NCBI RefSeq assembly: GCF_023856365.1
Contig: NW_026042472.1
Location: 124,001 to 188,000 of the forward strand
Direction of reading: 5' to 3'
DNA: 64,000 bases
Source of the DNA: Brienomyrus brachyistius
Taxonomy: Eukaryota; Chordata; Actinopteri; Osteoglossiformes; Mormyridae
Shown here: in pieces, positions 43,240 to 54,125 of the stretch
Numbering within the stretch: position 1 is the first letter of the stretch
How the letters are laid out: every line of letters starts with the position of its first letter
Program-made: the position numbers and the translations under genes
The notes under the pieces: generated by a model
What the model saw: the letters and a program-made list of their open reading frames with translations, nothing else
Database searches by the model: none
Told to the model about the DNA's origin: nothing

Positions 43240-44060
43240 TATTCATGGGTGTATCGAGACTAGATGGTCATTATGGATAACTAAAGTGCACTAAAATTGG
43301 GTGAGCAGGCAAGGCATGTCACTCAGGTTGTGTGACAATTATTTTATATAAATGTATATATATATATATATATTCCATCCACCATCCCTCCTTTACGGAG
43401 AACTGCGTTATTTTTCTTTTCTATTGCTAATAAAAAAACTATATATATATGTACATATATATATATATATATATGGGTGTATCGAGACTAGTTGGTCATT
43501 ATGGATAACTAAGTTGCACTAAAATTGGGTGAGCAGGCAAGGCATGTCACCCAAGTTGTGTGACAATTATTTTATATATATGTATATATATATTCCATCC
43601 ACCATCCCTCCTTTATGGAGAACTGCGTTATTTTTATTGTCTATTGCAAAAAAAAAACAAAAAAAACTATATATATATACATATATATTTATGGGTGTAT
43701 CGAGACTAGATGGTCATTATGAATAACTAAGGTGCACTAAAACTGGGTGAGCAGGCAAGGCATGTCACCCAGGTTGTGTGACAATTATTTTATATATATG
43801 TATATATATATTCCATCCACCATCCCTCCTTTATGGAGAACTGCGTTATTTTTATTGTCTATTGCAAAAAAAAAAACAAAAAAAACTATATATATATATA
43901 CATATATATATATGGGTGTATCGAGACTAGAAGGTCATTATGCATAACTAAAGTGCACTAAAATTGGGTGAGCAGGATAGGCATGTCACCCCAGTTGTGT
44001 GACAATTATTTTATATATATGTATATATATATATATATTCCCTCCACCACCCCTCCTCTA
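40285..44060 (+). repeat. AT-rich satellite, about 16 units of 220-270 bases in three variants
   Basis: Each unit has GGGTGTATCGAGACTAG, then GGTGCACTAAAATTGGGTGA, AGGCAAGGCATGTCACC, GTTGTGTGACAATTATTTTA, a TA tract, TTCCATCCACCATCCCTCC and a second TA tract. Units start near 40,296, 40,527, 40,750, 40,979, 41,224, 41,478, 41,697, 41,968, 42,211, 42,466, 42,720, 42,984, 43,246, 43,474, 43,693 and 43,913. Variants by the block after the CCTCC: a (TTATTGTCTATTGC), b (TCTTTTCTATTGCTAATA), c (GGAGGACTGC, TTTAATATCCATTGCG). The order is a b a c a b c b c b c a b a a c. TA tract length varies most. Tyr/Ile-rich open frames are products of the TA tracts. Confidence 0.9.
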
Positions 44061-44310
44061 CGGAGGACTGCTTTATTTTTATTTCCATTGCAAAAATAAA
44101 AAATTTTAAAACACAAAAAAAAAAAAAAACGAAAATAATAATAATAAAAATAATTTTGAATGTGTATTCAAATAAGTTTGAATGTGTGTGAACTATATAT
44201 AAATATATATATACACATGCATATACAGAAATATATACACACACACACATATATATATATACACACACACACACAGACACACACTCACATAAACACATAC
44301 ACACACTGTG
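44061..44310. repeat. Simple-sequence stretch
   Basis: A-rich tail, AAT repeats, then mixed (AT)n and (AC)n microsatellites. No gene. Confidence 0.8.
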
Positions 44311-44680
44311 TACAGTCTTATGCAAAGGTTTGGCACCCCTTGACAAATAACATCTTTTCAATTACAAAAGCAACAATATCAGTTAATACAGTCTCTTTAG
44401 GAACTGGGGGAAAAATACACAATATTTTCAGCAAACATTGATGAATAGTTACTTTTTATGCCATAAATTGAACAAAATTACAAAATAAAAACATTATTAT
44501 GGCACTCTGCAAAAGTTTGGGCACCCTACGTAATCAGTACTTAGTAACACCTCCTCTGCCAGATATCACAGCTTACAAGCGCTTCTTATAGCCAGCTGAA
44601 AGGCTTTCAGTTCTTGTACTTGGGATTTTCTCACATTCTTCCTTGCAAAAGGCTTCTAGTTCTGTAATATTCTAATATAT
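44311..44680 (-). mobile_element. DNA transposon end (Tc1/mariner type)
   Basis: Contains the terminus-like ATGCAAAGGTTTGGCACCCC and a second TGCAAAAGTTTGGGCACCC 190 bases on, followed by a reversed coding-like remnant with stop codons. Words of this kind occur at ends of teleost DNA transposons. Right end not found. Confidence 0.4.
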
Positions 44681-45310
44681 CAAGGGCTGTATTGTCAAAT
44701 AGGAGATCGGCAGCATTCTCCCACCTGAGAAAACTGTACTACAATGCCCTTGATAGTGTGTAGAAACACACTCGTCAGCTCTAGTCCTCCTGTAACAACG
44801 CAAAAGGACTGGCAACCCTCAGGTATTTATGCGTGCGATTGTATGATAAATTCACCCTGACAGTCTCACACTTCTCTTGGTACCAACAGGTCTCATGGAA
44901 TATATAAAAGGCAACTGCAACAATTATACTCGGCACTAAACATCGAGGCACGGAAATGCAGCAGAGCTTGTGTATTTCTCAGGATGCATTCTAGTAAAAT
45001 GCCCGGAAAATGAGCTAAAGACATATTTCAAGGGGCACTATATAAAACCGATGGAAATTTTACTGATTAAATAAAAGGAAAAGCATCGTTTGAAAAATCA
45101 CAAATGTTTCTAAGATTCAATGCATCGCTTTTTGACCACATCATAGCGATGAACACATCATTGTTCCTGACAATGTCCTAATACAGAAATAAAACTTTAT
45201 GTTGGTAAACTCAAAAAGCCTTCAGCTGTCACACTGGCTAACGATCTCAAACGATTATAAAGCAGCATTTTGAAAAGCGCTGTTTTAAAATAACAGATAC
45301 AACACTTACC
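44681..45310. other. Unassigned sequence
   Basis: No open frame or repeat recognised. Confidence 0.3.
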
Positions 45311-45655
45311 TTGTCTTCTGGCCAAATGCTTTTCACGGCTTGGCACTCCAACGGTGCTGAAACGAAATTTGTATTTCCTCCTACCTCGTTGGCCCTTCAG
45401 TTCTTCTTTTCTCCCTTTGGATGTTTTTTTCCTTCTTCTTTGGATATTGTTTTTTATTTTTGTTTGTTTTTTTTACTTTGCATGTTTTTCCTTCTTCGGA
45501 TATTATTTTTTTGGCTTATTTTTTTAGACGATGTTTTTTTCGTCTTCTTTAAAAATTTATTTTTTTCGTCTTCTTTAAATATTGTTTTTTTTTTCATCCT
45601 TTTGATGTTGTTTTACGGAACAAGAGCCGTACAGTGCTACTCTATCAGGAGGTAG
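45311..45655 (+). repeat. T-rich tract with imperfect short repeats
   Basis: Words of the form CTTCTTTGGATATTGTTTTTT and GACGATGTTTTTTTCGTC recur from about 45,415 to 45,615. The 114-codon frame across it (Phe-rich) is a product of the T tracts. Confidence 0.5.
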
Positions 45656-46369
45656 CGCCAACTGAACGCCTTGAAGCAGTACCCAGCTCTTTTATAGGGA
45701 GCGTCAACCCGAAGTCAAGTTCTAGAACGTTGCACTCACTTTTCATTGGTTTCCCAGCTATGCTGTCAGAATAATGTTTGCTGATTGGTCGAAAATTTTA
45801 AAACGTACCCGAGTACTGTAAAAAAAACTCAAGATCTTGCTACCCTACGGAGCACCCATAAGGTGATTTTTTTTATACGTTATATGCAGCTATTTGTAGC
45901 AGGCCGTAATTAGACTAATCCACCCTTTGTCAATAAAGCCAACAAGAGAACAGGTTGCCCAAAGTTTGCTCAGGTACACGCCACAGCACAACCTTAAAAA
46001 CACATCCAGCACAAATCACACTAGTGAATGACACAGCAAATCACAGCAATAAAAAAGACCCCTATGGGCAATCCAGCACCCAGACTACAGGTGCCAAAAG
46101 GCCCAGCCTGCCTAATAATGAACCCAAAATATACATACAACAAAGAAAAAGACACAAACAAAAAAGAAAATAAAACTAGCCAGCTGCTCCCACTAAACCC
46201 CGCTCCCGAGGCCACTAAGCCGGCTGGCTTGATAATACACGATACAACCTCAGATAAAACATATTAAAGCAACACCAGGGAGGTTTACAACCTGATCCTT
46301 AAAATTATCGACCCGTAATTCCACCTTGAAAACCCCATGGGTGTAACATGCACCCATGATTTGGAACAG
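45656..46369. other. Unassigned sequence left of the second module block
   Basis: Two overlapping lysine-rich frames (45,955-46,173; 46,028-46,267) lack motifs. The last roughly 35 bases (CATGCACCCATGATTTGGAA) repeat the flank found at 26,574 and 47,460. Confidence 0.3.
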
Positions 46370-46657
46370 CAGCATACCTGTCAAGGTTTGGATTTGAAAA
46401 TAAAGGAAATTTTCCGGCACCCGCCGTGAGCCATCCCACCACCGCAACCAGGCTCCAGTATCCCTTACATTTTAAGACAGGAAATATAAAATAATATAAA
46501 TTATATAAAATATAATATAAATATAAATATATAAAATATATAAAATATATTTTTGGCCACAACGGCGATCTTACCACTACACTATCCAGCAACTATATAA
46601 TATAAGGGAAAATACTAATACGGGAGGACGGCGGGGAAACGGGAGACTTGACAGCTA
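46370..46657. mobile_element. M element, deleted copy
   Basis: Left end CAGCATACCTGTCAAGG and right end GGGAGACTTGACAGCTA are present; the middle is shortened, including most of the tRNA-like part and a piece of the right half. Confidence 0.6.
46555..46590 (-). pseudogene. Truncated tRNA-Glu-like sequence
   Basis: Only the acceptor 3' bases and the 5' half remain: GGCCACAAC is joined directly to GGCGATCTTACC, so the T arm and the anticodon are deleted (34 bases lost). Confidence 0.7.
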
Positions 46658-47196
46658 ATTATAATAACAACACTGATCAACAACATTGATCAACAACATT
46701 GATCCCCCTCTTACTGTCCATGATACACAATGACGAGACACATGTTCACTATTCTATTTTTCATGCCGGGGGTCCTTCAAATCTTACATTTACAAATCTT
46801 GTTCTTGTTCTCTGCTTTCTCCTTTCTCGTTCCCGTTATATTATTATACGGAGATTTACGGAGTCTTCAAAGACGGTCCGGCTCCAGCTCAAGGATCACT
46901 GTTGCTGTGGTGTAGATCAGCTGATCTGTAGTAGTCTACGTACATCTTCTAGTAGACCTTCTGAGGGTACTTCACGCATTCTTGGTCGGAGGGTCCAGGT
47001 TTCCAGCTTAGCTTATTTCTTATTTCTCAGGTCAGCTGCTCTTGTATTCAGCCTACTAATATATATGGGGCTTGGTACCCAATCTCGGAATGTGGGGATG
47101 ATGATATCTCCCCCCTGACCTGTCGTCCTGGCTCCCCCTTGTCGTAGCAATCGTGTTGTACCTCATCAATCTCTAGTTGTGATAGCAGTTGTTTCT
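46658..47196. repeat. Module B, diverged copy outside the array
   Basis: Matches array module B from about CAACACT/ATTGATCCCCC onward, with short insertions (GCTTTCTCCTTTCTCG, GGTCCGGCTCCAGC) and a shortened start. Confidence 0.8.
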
Positions 47197-47268
47197 GGCC
47201 ACAACCGGGATTCGAACCCCGGTCTCCCCGTGTGAAAGGCGGGCGATCTTACCACTACACTATCCAGC
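47197..47268 (-). pseudogene. tRNA-Glu-like sequence with two one-base insertions
   Basis: CTCCCCGTG for CTCCCGTG (anticodon stem) and GGCGGGCGATC for GGCGGCGATC (base of the D arm side). Anticodon still TTC. Confidence 0.6.
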
Positions 47269-47481
47269 AACTATATAATATAATATATATATATATATAA
47301 TATAAGGGAGATTTACGGGAAAATACTAATACGGGAGGACGGCGGGAAAGAGAAGTAAAATACGGTAGTTTCCCGGCCAAAACGGGAGGACTTGACAGCT
47401 ATCAGATCAAATATGATGCTAAGTTAGTACTAAGTTAAAATATGTTCCGCACTTGTAACATGCACCCATGATTTGGAACAG

Positions 47482-47862
47482 CAGCATACCTGTCAAGGTT
47501 TGGATTTGAAAATAAAGGAAATTTTCCGGCACCACCCCCGCCGTGAGCCATCCCACCACCGCAACCAGGCTCCAGTATCCCTTACATTTTAAGACAGGAA
47601 ATATAAAATAATATAAATTATATAAAATATAATATAAATATAAATATATAAAATATAATATAAATATATTTTTGGCCACAACCGGGATTCGAACCCCGGT
47701 CTCCCCGTGTGAAAGGCGGCGATCTTACCACTACACTATCCAGCAACTATATAATATAAGGGAGATTTACGGGAAAATACTAATACGGGAGGACGGGCGG
47801 GAAAGAGAAGTAAAATACGGTAGTTTCCCCGGCCAAAACGGGAGACTTAACAGCTATGGCTG
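47482..47862. mobile_element. M element, complete copy enclosing a tRNA-Glu-like sequence
   Basis: The left end CAGCATACCTGTCAAG and the complement of the right end, CAGCCATAGCTGTTAAG, form an imperfect inverted repeat of about 16 bases. Inside, in order: the GGAAATTTTCCGGCACC block, an AT-rich tract, the tRNA-like sequence (47,674-47,744), then AAGGGAGATTTACGGG to the right end. It resembles non-autonomous hAT-type elements; no clear 8-base target duplication was found. Confidence 0.55.
47674..47744 (-). tRNA. tRNA-Glu(UUC)-like inside M element
   Basis: One extra C in CTCCCCGTG compared with the array sequence, otherwise identical. The AT tract on its 3' side gives a T run (AAAAATATATTTATATT on the minus strand). 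Confidence 0.45.
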
Positions 47863-48347
47863 TCTCTGGCCACGCCCCCCTACAGTCGGTCCGGCCCCTG
47901 TTCGCGTGTTCGCGAAAACGACTTCATTTATTTTCTTATTGATTTATCGACAGACTTTTTAGACGTTATAATAACAACACTTATCTGTCCTCTTACTGTC
48001 CATGATACACAATGACGAGACACATGTTCACTAATGACGAGAACTATTCTATTTTTCATGCCGGGGGTCCTTCAAATCTTACATTTACAAATCTTGTTCT
48101 TGTTCTCTGCTTTCTCCTTTCTCGTTCCCGTAGATATATTATTATTATACGGAGATTTACGCAGTCTTCAAAGACGGTCCGGCTCCAGCTCAAGGATCAC
48201 TGTTGGCTGTGGTGTAGATCAGCTGATCTGTAGTAGTCTTCTACGTACATCTTCTAGTAGACCTTCTGAGGGTACTTCACGCATTCTTGGTCGGAGGGTC
48301 CAGGTTTCCAGCTTAGCTTATTTCTTATTTCTCAGGTCAGCTGCTCT
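47863..48347. repeat. Module B*, copy cut at a Tc1 junction
   Basis: Has the extra GTCTCTGGCCACGCCCCC segment of B*. It stops at GTCAGCTGCTCTTG, where Tc1 transposase sequence begins (sharing TTGT). Confidence 0.8.
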
Positions 48348-48851
48348 TGTTTGGGATGTGCTTGACCGGCGTATACGACAGCGTGTACCAGTTCCCACTA
48401 ATATCCAACAACTTCGCACAGCCATTGAAGAGGAGTGGACCAACATTCCACAGGCCACAATTGACAATCTGATAAACTCTATGCGAAGAAGATGTGTTGC
48501 ATTGCATGAGGCAAATGGTGGTCACACCAGATACTGACCGGTTCTGAGTCCCCAGACCCCCCAATAAAGCAAAAAACTGCACATTCCAGGGTGGCCTTTT
48601 ATTGTGGGCAGTATAAGGTACACCTGTGCACTACCCATGATGTCAGATCAGCATCTTGATGTGGCACACCTGTGAGGTGGGATGGATTATCTCAGCAAAG
48701 CAGAAGTGCTCACTATCACACATTTAGACTGATTTGTGAGAAATGTTTGAGAGAAATGGTAATATTGTGTATCTGGAATGAATTGTAGGTCTTTAAGTCC
48801 ATCTCATGAAAAATGGGAGCAGAAACAAGAGTGTTGCGTTTATATTTTTGT
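48348..48851 (+). mobile_element. Tc1-like element, right half only
   Basis: Corresponds to 39,041-39,551: the last roughly 60 transposase codons (VWDVLDRRIRQRVPVPTN onward, stop at 48,535) and the right inverted repeat to the TTCAGTA tip. The left half is replaced by module B*, giving a chimeric 167-codon frame with no biological meaning. Confidence 0.85.
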
Positions 48852-51240
48852 TCAGTATAGAATAAGCCCAGATTTATGTTTATTCAGTGGAGATAAGTAC
48901 AACCTCTAAAGATAGGCCTACACCCGTTTTGGCAGTGTCTCCGGATCCCATGACAAATAATGCCTTCAGTACATCCTCCTCAACCCACACTGAAAGCAGA
49001 AGTGCTATGGGCTTTGCAAAACGGTTTGCCGACATCACTCCTATACGTCCAATGATGACATTCACACCGTCTCCAGGGTGATGTTCCCTGACTCGCAGGG
49101 TCACTTGTGGTAAAGATAAAACCACTTTTCTTGCGCGATTTGGACTCGCTCCATATATTAAAAGGGAGCTTCGTTGTCATGTTTGACGTAAGGTATGAAC
49201 AGGACCATCAAAAGAAAACAACCTGGATGTGCATGTCAGGTATTGGGTGAATTATGAGAATGGCTCTCGAGTGCAGTCCTGGTTCTGGGGATCACAGTAC
49301 ATGAGCCACTCCACCGCTGAAGACTTACTGGAGAAGTTTAAGGTAAGCCATTCAATAACATTTAAACTCATTAACGAACCCATGATTTTTAAATATCCAT
49401 GGTTTATCTTTACATGTGTTTAAATGGGAGAACCATATTTATTGGTAAGCATATTTTAAAGATTTTATTGCTGCTTCATGGCTTTTGCTGCAAAAAAAAT
49501 AGTTCATTGAGGAAATAGAATGTTTAAGTGTTGTGTAGCAACATGTACAGCTGTTGTACAGGCAAAAACTCTGGCTCAGTCCAAAGGAGGTGGATATAGG
49601 AATGGCTGTCATCAAGGTGGGACTTCTGTGAATTCACTGGTATCTTTACATACAAATGTATCAAACAATTGTGAAGTAAAAAATATGTGAATAACATGGA
49701 GTTTGAGCTGGTTTGATATGTACAGCTGAGGTAGTGTTAACCTTGGGCTGAGTGTGCAGAAAGATTCTGGAAATTTGACAAACCATCTTTTTGTCAGAGA
49801 CAGTCAGGAGCCAAAGGCAGTGGAAGTGACCTTGGTGTCCTTCAGATTAAAAAAAATTGCCAGATTGTGCTCTCAAAAATGTGCAAAAAGGCCTTGGATA
49901 AATGCCCTCTGAAGTACTCGATTGTACATGAGATGACGTGCTTGGACCCCAAACAAAATGCACACCAGCCAGATAACTGCCAGCAGAAAAGGAGAAATCT
50001 CATGCAGAAGTTTGCGCAGGAGAATCGGTTGGCAGGCAGGATATCTGCTGGTAAATCATAGGATAAGAATAGGATAGTTCAGAATATTATTTTTAAATTA
50101 TGCTTTTCTTTTTTCACATCTAACTGAATCAGGGACGGATTACAAACCGGGTTAGCGGGGCCGCTGCCCAGGGGCCCTTGGGGTGCAGGGGGCCCGTGGG
50201 CCCCAAGCCCAAAACAATTTGCAAACGCTTATCAGCAATGTATTTTCGTTTGTCTATTTTAGAGGGCCTACATTCTTTGATCCTCTGCCTACAAGGTCCC
50301 CTGACCCTATAGGGAGGGTGTTTGGCTGCCAAGGGCCCTTGACTTGTGGTGGTTGTGGTGGTGGTGCAGGTGGTGGTGGTGGGGGGGGGGGCCTCGCGAA
50401 CGTTTTACCCCAGGGGCCCACACAACCCATAATCCGTCCCTGAACTGAATAGTGTTAACACGTAGATTTTAGCAGTATTTAGAAGACCGACTCTTGGTGT
50501 TTGAAAAAGAAGCATCAGCCCAGTTATATTTTCTTTGATGAGCCTAGAGATATCTCAAGATTAAATTAAAATGATTGCACATTTATGGTATCATAGGAAA
50601 ATTGGGTTATAAATCACTTTCCTATTCTACATGTGATTCTGTGTATTGACATTGTTGATCTGCATCTAATCTACTGTAATTAATGTAATTACAGGTGATG
50701 CAATATCCCCAGCAGTCTGATAATCACCTGCACAATGAGGCAAAAGGCTTGGATTTTATATCCTTCATTCCTTCAGCACCATCCAAAGTTGATGTCTTTT
50801 TACATCAAAAAGTTAGTGGGCCTTATCCTGACCTCTGGATGTTCTGCAAGAACTTGCTGCTGCTGTCCTATGGGCAAGCCGAAGTGGAACGAATAGAGGT
50901 GGAGACCTGCAACTTATCAGAGGAAACAGTTGTTGCACAGAGGCTTATATGCGACCATGTCAGAGTGTGTGGGGGAGCAACCAAAGCGCCTCTGACCAAA
51001 GGTGAAAGATGAGCGAAAAGCAAAAAAGAAAACTTGAGGAACTCAAGAGGAAGAGAAGAGAGTCTCACTGGAAAGTGTATGTGAGAGTTTACAAAAGGAT
51101 GCTGAGCACATGGCAGAGGAAGCAGAGAGTGCTGCTGGAACCAAAAGGGCAACATTACTTACCAAGTCCAATACTCTGAGCCGACGAGCGAAGGAGGAGA
51201 AAGAGCAGTTGGTGGTCTTAAATGCAGATACTGAAGAATA
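48852..51240 (+). pseudogene. Decayed hAT-like transposase gene in several coding blocks
   Basis: Block 1, about 49,080-49,341: VMFPDSQGHLW, FLARFGLAPYIKRELRCHV, HVRYWVNYENGSRVQSWF and STAEDLLEKFK before GTAAGC. Block 2, about 49,793-50,060: RLCSKMCKKALDKCPLKYSI, then HEMTCLDPK. Block 3, 50,695-51,012: VDVFLHQKVSGPYPDLWMFC, then KNLLLLSYGQAEVER. The last matches the C-terminal dimerisation region of hAT-type transposases, with the GFS-N-K part after VER missing. A basic C-terminal tail follows after a frame break (51,013-51,240) and AATAAA is at 51,409-51,414. Several frame breaks and stops make this non-functional as printed, though some breaks are one-base length changes in runs. Upstream exons, including a DNA-binding domain, are not seen. 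Confidence 0.6.
50130..50442. mobile_element. hAT-type MITE with perfect 8-base target duplication
   Basis: 313 bases with inverted ends CAGGGACGGATTA and TAATCCGTCCCTG, flanked on both sides by AACTGAAT (50,122-50,129 and 50,443-50,450). GC-rich interior with a G run. It lies in the interval between two coding blocks of the hAT-like gene. Confidence 0.85.
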
Positions 51241-51408
51241 GGCTACTGAACTGTGACTCCTAACACATCAAGAGTGAATCGGTGGAAACAAAAATATTTA
51301 GGTTCTTTGCATTTTTGGAGTATTTTACTTTCTGTGCCTGTTTGTACATTGTTCACAGCCATAATACTTTATAATTACAAGGTAGTTTTATGTTAGAGCT
51401 CTTGCTCC

Positions 51409-51414
51409 AATAAA
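51409..51414 (+). terminator. Polyadenylation signal of the hAT-like gene
   Basis: AATAAA, about 170 bases after the last coding-like sequence. Confidence 0.4.
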
Positions 51415-52790
51415 TATGTGCCTTGTAATTAACTAAATTCTAGGCTATTCAGTTTTTTTTGCCCTCGTGATGGTCGTGGGTTGTGAAAAAAGCCTTCTTC
51501 TTAGGGGTACCGCTGGGGCCAGCCGGGCGTATGTCGTGGCTTCAGTGAGTACTTATGTTTGTCATGCTGCCTGTGTACTTTATAGCGGCACAACATATTT
51601 CTGCAAATTGCATGCGTCAAATTGTCTGTCTCTCTTAAAAAATATGAAGTGTCACCAAAATTTTAAACGGGGAATCAATCTCAATGAAAAATATTCGTCA
51701 AGTAACGTTTCTAAAATAATATAGACATACTAATAATTATATATTAATAAATCGGATGAACGATGCATCCCAAATTGTATCCGCTGCGCACTTCTTAATC
51801 AGGGCAATCGCATCGTGGAGGTTTCTGCAGACGCCCAAAAAGACTTACTTAAGAAAACTGTTGCATGATAATTTGTACCATTTTCAAGGGTGGGGGGCGT
51901 GCAGTAGATGCCCCCTTTATTTTTGTGCTTCTGCCGTTCAAACCGAGCAGCACTGAGTTTGTCATGGCACCTGACGCCAAATCTACTGCTTAGCTGCTAC
52001 AGACAGAACTATCTTCAAATCACCACTAGGGGGTGTCAATGCTGCAGCTTCGTTCTATGGTTGATCTTTTTCAAAGACAGTTTTTTTTCTCTCTCTCCAC
52101 ATAATCAACTTAACTGATTAGCGTGCTTTCATAGTAATGGTTTTTAATCCGTGTTAATCTTCTGAACAATGACTAGTAAAGGTTCTATGAGGTTGTCCTA
52201 CTTACTATGGATTTTAAGTTTTTTATCAAGGTGTTAAAACGTACCACAGTTGCCAGTCCTGTGTTTTATGTCTAGCAATTTGTACAGTTTCTTCAGTATA
52301 AACACATGCCATGATCTGTGAGAATCTCCTCCAGAACTCTGCATTTCCTCAAGATCTTTTTGTAATATTGCATCATGGCACTGCTCAGAACAACACAGAT
52401 GGTGCATAACAACACAAGGGAGTACAAGACAACATGGTGCAGAAACAGTGCGATACAAAGCAGGACAAAACTGGATGATACGTGGTCAGTGGTGGATAAA
52501 GTGCAGTAACAGCTGTACAGTGCAGCTGCCGTGGAAATGACTGTTACAGGGGATGCAAAAGCTGCAGGTTTGAATTGTTTGGCGAATGAAGCTGTTCATG
52601 AATCTGCTAGTCAGTGTTTGTGGATGGTGGTCAGAGTCCTGGATTATAGACTGAACCTTGTTACTGTGGCAGTTAAAGTACAGCTGGTCAATGGAGGGCA
52701 GTTCAGTGCGAATGATGTTCTTAACAGACTTCGCAATGTACTGCCTTCCTGTCATGTGGCTCCACCATACCATAGTACTACTGTAAGAAC
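51415..52790. other. Unassigned sequence
   Basis: Frames of 60-130 codons on both strands (for example 52,531-52,926 plus, 52,486-52,809 minus) overlap each other and have no motif I recognise. Could be an old retroelement 3' end; not supported. Confidence 0.3.
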
Positions 52791-52791
52791 T

Positions 52792-53796
52792 AGGGATGTA
52801 ACGATACATTCAACTCACCATTTGATACGATTCACGATTCTGAGTTCACGATACAATTTTCTCATTTTTTGCAGAATGAGCTGCAGACAAATATATTCAA
52901 AAATATTCTTATATTTATCTTTCTGAACTGTTGACACTGTTGTGAACAGTGCAACTGAATTTGAATAAAATACTGTTGAAAAAAATCCCAAATCAAAATA
53001 AGTAAATAAAAAAAAATAAATCAAATAAATAAGCTAAGGTTTGCATGTGCAGCTTTTTAGCGTGCTTTGCCCTTTTAATAATCTTCACTCAGCTCACGGT
53101 GGTGCCAGTGGAGTGTATGTTATCAGTCTATTACAATGTTTGCATGCAGTTTATGTCTTGTCTGTGCTTTTCTCGCTGTTTCCTCCTCGTTTGTGATTAC
53201 CGGAAAGCTAATATGCTGCCACACCGCCAATTGAAGATCGGGCGGTGCGTCCATCCATCCATTTTCTGAAACCACTTAATCCCAACTGGGATCGCGGGGG
53301 AGACCGAAGCCTATCCCGGGAACAAGGGGCGCAGACAGGAACCAAGCCCAGGCAGTCACCTACACACCGCAGGTCGCACACACTCACACAACTACAGGGC
53401 CAATTTAGACTCACCAGTCAACCTATCCTGCATGCTTTTGGACCGTGGGAGGAACCTGGAGTCCCCGGCGAAAACGGGGAGAGCATGCGAACTCCACACA
53501 GAAAGGGCCCTGGACCGAAGCCAGCACTAACCACTGTGCCGTCCTCAGTTTCAAATTCATTCATCATCTCGCGTTCGCTCAAAACCAAAAACTGACGTAC
53601 GATGTCGACGTGATACGCAGTGACATCTGACGTCAAACTCACATTGTGAAATCAAATGTAATATTACACCAGTTTTTCTGTTAAAGTACTGTGAAGTACT
53701 CCTACAATAGTGATTCATTTTCCACATCAGCCGGTTTAAATCTTCATGCATTTGCACCGATTTTTAACTGATTTGTGATTCATCATTACATGCCAG
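52792..53796. mobile_element. hAT-like non-autonomous element split by a SINE
   Basis: The left end TAGGGATGTAACGATACATT and the complement of the right end, GGCATGTAATGATGAATC, form an imperfect inverted repeat of a common teleost type. The interior holds a SINE at 53,246-53,545. Confidence 0.45.
53246..53545 (-). mobile_element. tRNA-headed SINE (copy 1)
   Basis: Minus strand; ATGG-repeat tail at the left, middle block CGGGGACTCCAGGTTCCTCC, tRNA-derived head ending at GGACGGCACAGTGG. More diverged than the others. Confidence 0.6.
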
Positions 53797-54125
53797 GGCC
53801 AGCAGCTCTGCATGGCTCGACCCTCATAAACATTCTCCACACATGCTGTTCAGGCAGTGGCCACAGAAATTCCCCCAGTGAACTTTATGCTTTCTGTCGG
53901 AGAGTATGCTGTGTTCTGGCCTTAAACCCTGCATACTACTTTGCAGACTTTGATCCTCTTAACAACAATTGGCATTTCTGGTGGCTGAATATCCATCCAT
54001 CCGTCATCCAACTGCATGCTTAAAAGCTGTGAATAATAGTAATAATTCTTAAAATTGCAACTATCTAGAATTTCAGCCTAGTTACTCAGCTAAATTACTA
54101 TTTAAACCTAGAATAATTTCTATAA
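53797..54125. other. Unassigned sequence
   Basis: An 82-codon plus-strand frame with no motif; AT-rich after 54,020. Confidence 0.3.

Noticed and set aside
40582..43947. Repeated Tyr/Ile-rich frames in the satellite as a protein family
   Set aside because: They are translations of TA tracts and of the repeat itself; lengths follow tract length.
45311..45655. Phe-rich membrane protein frame
   Set aside because: Encoded by T runs of a simple repeat.
48034..48537. 167-codon frame as a novel fusion gene
   Set aside because: It crosses the joint between module B* and Tc1; only the last third is transposase.
52531..52926. 131-codon plus-strand frame
   Set aside because: Runs into a hAT-like element end, overlaps a 107-codon minus frame, and no motif is seen.
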